Positions 37,850 through 39,465 of a stretch of 39,465 bases of DNA are shown here, one piece after another; within the stretch, counting starts at the first letter, position 1; every line of letters starts with the position of its first letter. The translations under genes were made by a program, and so were the position numbers. The DNA is from CAIPVR01 sp049316905. GTDB lineage: Bacteria > Actinomycetota > Acidimicrobiia > Acidimicrobiales > Microtrichaceae. The stretch lies in the NCBI GenBank assembly GCA_049316905.1, contig JBMOJH010000019.1, positions 1-39,465 of the forward strand, written 5' to 3'. Below the pieces are notes generated by a model, which was not told the origin of the DNA, searched no databases, and saw nothing but the letters and a program-made list of their open reading frames with translations.

Positions 37850-39007
37850 TCAGTCGCGCCCGGCGTCGGGCCGCAACGCGCGCAGCTCGGCGAGCACCCG
37901 GGGGAGCACCTCGAGGAGCCGGTCGACGTCCTCGTCGGTGCTGCTCCAGCCGACCGAGACCCGCAGCGAGCGCTGGGCGTCGACCCCCATGGCCTCGAGC
38001 ACGGGCGACGGCTCGAGGGCCTCCGACGAACACGACGAGCCGGAGTGGGCGGCGATGCCCGCGGCGTCGAGGCCGAGGAGGACCGGCTGCGGCTCGACAC
38101 CCTCCGTGCCGAGGCACACGAGGTGGGGGAGCGAGCCGTCGGCCGGCGCACCGAGGACCTCCACCCCGTCGGCGGTCGCCGCCCAGGCCCGGACGCGGTC
38201 GGTCAGCCGGCGGGCCTGGTCGATCTCGTCGGGGAGGGAGCCGGCCAGCTCCCCGGCCGCCGCGCCCAGGCCCACCACGCCGAGCAGGTTCTCGAGGCCG
38301 GCCCGGCGGGCGCGCTCCTGGTCGCCGCCGACGAGGAGCGGCTCGAACCGCGACCCTCGGCGCACGAGGAGGGCGCCGGTGCCGGTGGGCGCGCCGAACT
38401 TGTGGCCCGAGACCGAGAACAGGTCCGCGCCGAGGTCGCCGAAGTGCACCACCTCGTGGCCCACCGCCTGCGCCGCGTCCACGTGTACCGGCACCCGGCG
38501 TTCCCGGCAGCCGGCCACGACCTCGTGCACCGGTTGCCGCGTGGCCACCTCGTGGTTGCCCCACTGCACATGTACCAGCGCGGTGTCGTCACGGACCGCG
38601 TCGAGGAGCTCCCCGGCGTCCACGCGGCCGGTGCGGTCCACCCCCACCACCGTGCAGGAGGGGAAGCGCTCCGCCCACTGGCGCACCGCGGAGTGCTCGA
38701 CCGCGGCGAGCACCACGTGGCCCCGGTCGGGGTCGCGGCGCAGCGCGCCCCAGGACGCCGCAGCGATCGCCTCGGTGGCGCCGGAGGTGAACACGACCTC
38801 CCGCGGCCGTGCACCCAGGAGGGCGGCCACCTGCTCCCGGGCCTCCTCGACCGCCACCCGCGACACCATGCCGTCGTGGTGGATGCGGCCCGGGTCGCCG
38901 TGGAGGGTGCCCGCCTCCTCCTCGTCGAGCCAGGCCCGCAACGCCCGCCGGGCCGACGGCCGCAGCGGCGAGGTGCTCGCGTGGTCCAGGTCGACCCGGG
39001 GCGACAC
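37850..39007 (-). CDS. Cysteine desulfurase (IscS/NifS type)
   Basis: The product is 385 residues, a PLP enzyme that moves sulfur from cysteine to an active-site persulfide for Fe-S clusters or thio-cofactors. DLDHASTSPL at the start, FTSGATEAIAAA for PLP phosphate, VDAAQAVGH, the PLP Lys203 in SVSGHKFGAP and the catalytic Cys326 in HSGSSCSSEALEPSP are all present. The short Cys loop is the IscS/NifS kind rather than SufS. The usual NNE motif reads GNHE. GTG 39005-39007 is 13 bases after the stop of the SufR-like gene, so they are likely one operon. Confidence 0.94.
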   Translation of the reverse strand: MSPRVDLDHASTSPLRPSARRALRAWLDEEEAGTLHGDPGRIHHDGMVSRVAVEEAREQVAALLGARPREVVFTSGATEAIAAASWGALRRDPDRGHVVLAAVEHSAVRQWAERFPSCTVVGVDRTGRVDAGELLDAVRDDTALVHVQWGNHEVATRQPVHEVVAGCRERRVPVHVDAAQAVGHEVVHFGDLGADLFSVSGHKFGAPTGTGALLVRRGSRFEPLLVGGDQERARRAGLENLLGVVGLGAAAGELAGSLPDEIDQARRLTDRVRAWAATADGVEVLGAPADGSLPHLVCLGTEGVEPQPVLLGLDAAGIAAHSGSSCSSEALEPSPVLEAMGVDAQRSLRVSVGWSSTDEDVDRLLEVLPRVLAELRALRPDAGRD

Positions 39008-39020
39008 GGCGGCCGGGCGC

Positions 39021-39465
39021 TCAGTCGTCGACGGCGGTGACGCAGTGCTCGTCGCCGCCGGGGACCGACGACGTGAGGTCCACGCTGGTCTCGCCGTACA
39101 GGGTGCCGAGCATCCCCTTGACCATCCCGCGGTCGACGGCGCAGATGACCGGGTGCTCCACCGCCGCCTCGCCGAAGGGGCAGTGCTCGGTGACGATCCG
39201 CAGCTTGTTGCCCTCCTTCTCCGCATGGGCGGCGAAGCCGTGCGCGGAGAGGGCGTCGGCGACGGTGTGGAGCGCGGCGCGGAACGAGCGCGTGGGCTGC
39301 CCGCCGAGGGCGCCCGCCATCGAGCGGCCGTACTCCTCGCCCACCTCCTCGGCGAGCGCGGTGGCCCGCTCGGGGCCCAGCTCGGCGAGCGCCCGGCCGA
39401 GCAGCTCGACGAGCACGTCGTCGTGGCGGACCGGCACGTCGAGGGTGACCTCGTCGGCCGCGGCC
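39021..39465 (-). CDS. SufR-like Fe-S regulator, 5' end outside the window
   Basis: The frame stays open to the right edge, so only the C-terminal 147 or so residues are seen. They contain four Cys in a SufR-like spacing: EHCPFGEAAVEHPVICAVDRG (two Cys), a GMLGTLYGETSVDL segment and GGDEHCVTAV (one Cys); three are certain ligand candidates. The preceding part, RSFRAALHTVADALSAHGFAAHAEKEGNKLRIV, is the usual sensor domain. The winged-helix DNA-binding domain would be off the window. SufR senses Fe-S status and represses SUF assembly genes, in line with the desulfurase next door. Confidence 0.8.
   Translation of the reverse strand, partial: AAADEVTLDVPVRHDDVLVELLGRALAELGPERATALAEEVGEEYGRSMAGALGGQPTRSFRAALHTVADALSAHGFAAHAEKEGNKLRIVTEHCPFGEAAVEHPVICAVDRGMVKGMLGTLYGETSVDLTSSVPGGDEHCVTAVDD

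Noticed and set aside
1..39465. CRISPR arrays, tRNA or rRNA genes, insertion sequences
   Set aside because: No regularly spaced repeats, cloverleaf-like segments, rRNA-like sequence or transposase motifs were noticed when reading both strands by eye; a covariance-model search was not possible.

Overview
The window comes from a very GC-rich actinobacterium. The WXG100/EccC-type secretion genes, class E sortase, 13E12-type DUF222-HNH gene, TB7.3-like biotin carrier, DUF5317 protein and the many GTG starts behind TANNNT boxes all fit Actinomycetota. A complete System I cytochrome c maturation operon points to the Acidimicrobiia side (Iamia/Ilumatobacter-like), but this placement is inference without a database search. 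Genes are packed almost end to end. I saw no rRNA, tRNA, CRISPR, insertion sequence or phage gene, and no gene-free stretch over 300 bases.

Layout. 1-6.2 kb: the tail of a DUF4190 membrane protein, a beta-propeller/DUF1330 pair, a YihY-family protein, a DUF5684 protein, a tetR-ppa operon with an operator on the tetR promoter, a sucrase/ferredoxin-like Fe-S protein and a small membrane protein. 6.3-12.0 kb: a reduced type VII-like secretion locus (FHA-like protein, three-ATPase EccC/EssC protein, WXG100 protein, DUF5317 protein). 12.0-15.9 kb: an acyl-CoA carboxylase/crotonase cluster. 15.9-17.4 kb: a class E sortase with a septum-formation-like lipoprotein. 17.5-24.7 kb: ccmABCDEFGHI in order, almost every gene overlapping the next. 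24.7-30.6 kb: a saccharopine-dehydrogenase-like protein, an unknown lipoprotein, AtuA and its small partner on either side of an oppositely oriented sixA, and a GT39-like membrane glycosyltransferase. 30.6-36.5 kb: a subtilase fused to a seven-repeat FG-GAP propeller with altered catalytic residues, a HAD hydrolase, and a DUF222-HNH gene with two copies of one palindrome. 36.5-39.5 kb: a PhnY/PhnZ-like pair expected to oxidise an aminophosphonate, a cysteine desulfurase and a SufR-like Fe-S regulator that runs off the window.

How the genes work together. The ccm genes would export, chaperone and attach heme to secreted cytochromes c. The crotonase/carboxylase genes and the AtuA pair suggest branched-chain or terpenoid acyl-CoA catabolism. 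The PhnY/PhnZ pair would release phosphate from a phosphonate. The desulfurase and regulator look like the edge of a SUF Fe-S assembly locus.

Regulatory signals are unusually readable. At least fourteen transcription-unit starts carry a TANNNT-like hexamer ending 6-9 bases before the start codon, the mark of leaderless mRNAs. Two promoters 24 kb apart share the operator core TACCCGNCGGTA, so the TetR protein may also control the AtuA-partner gene.
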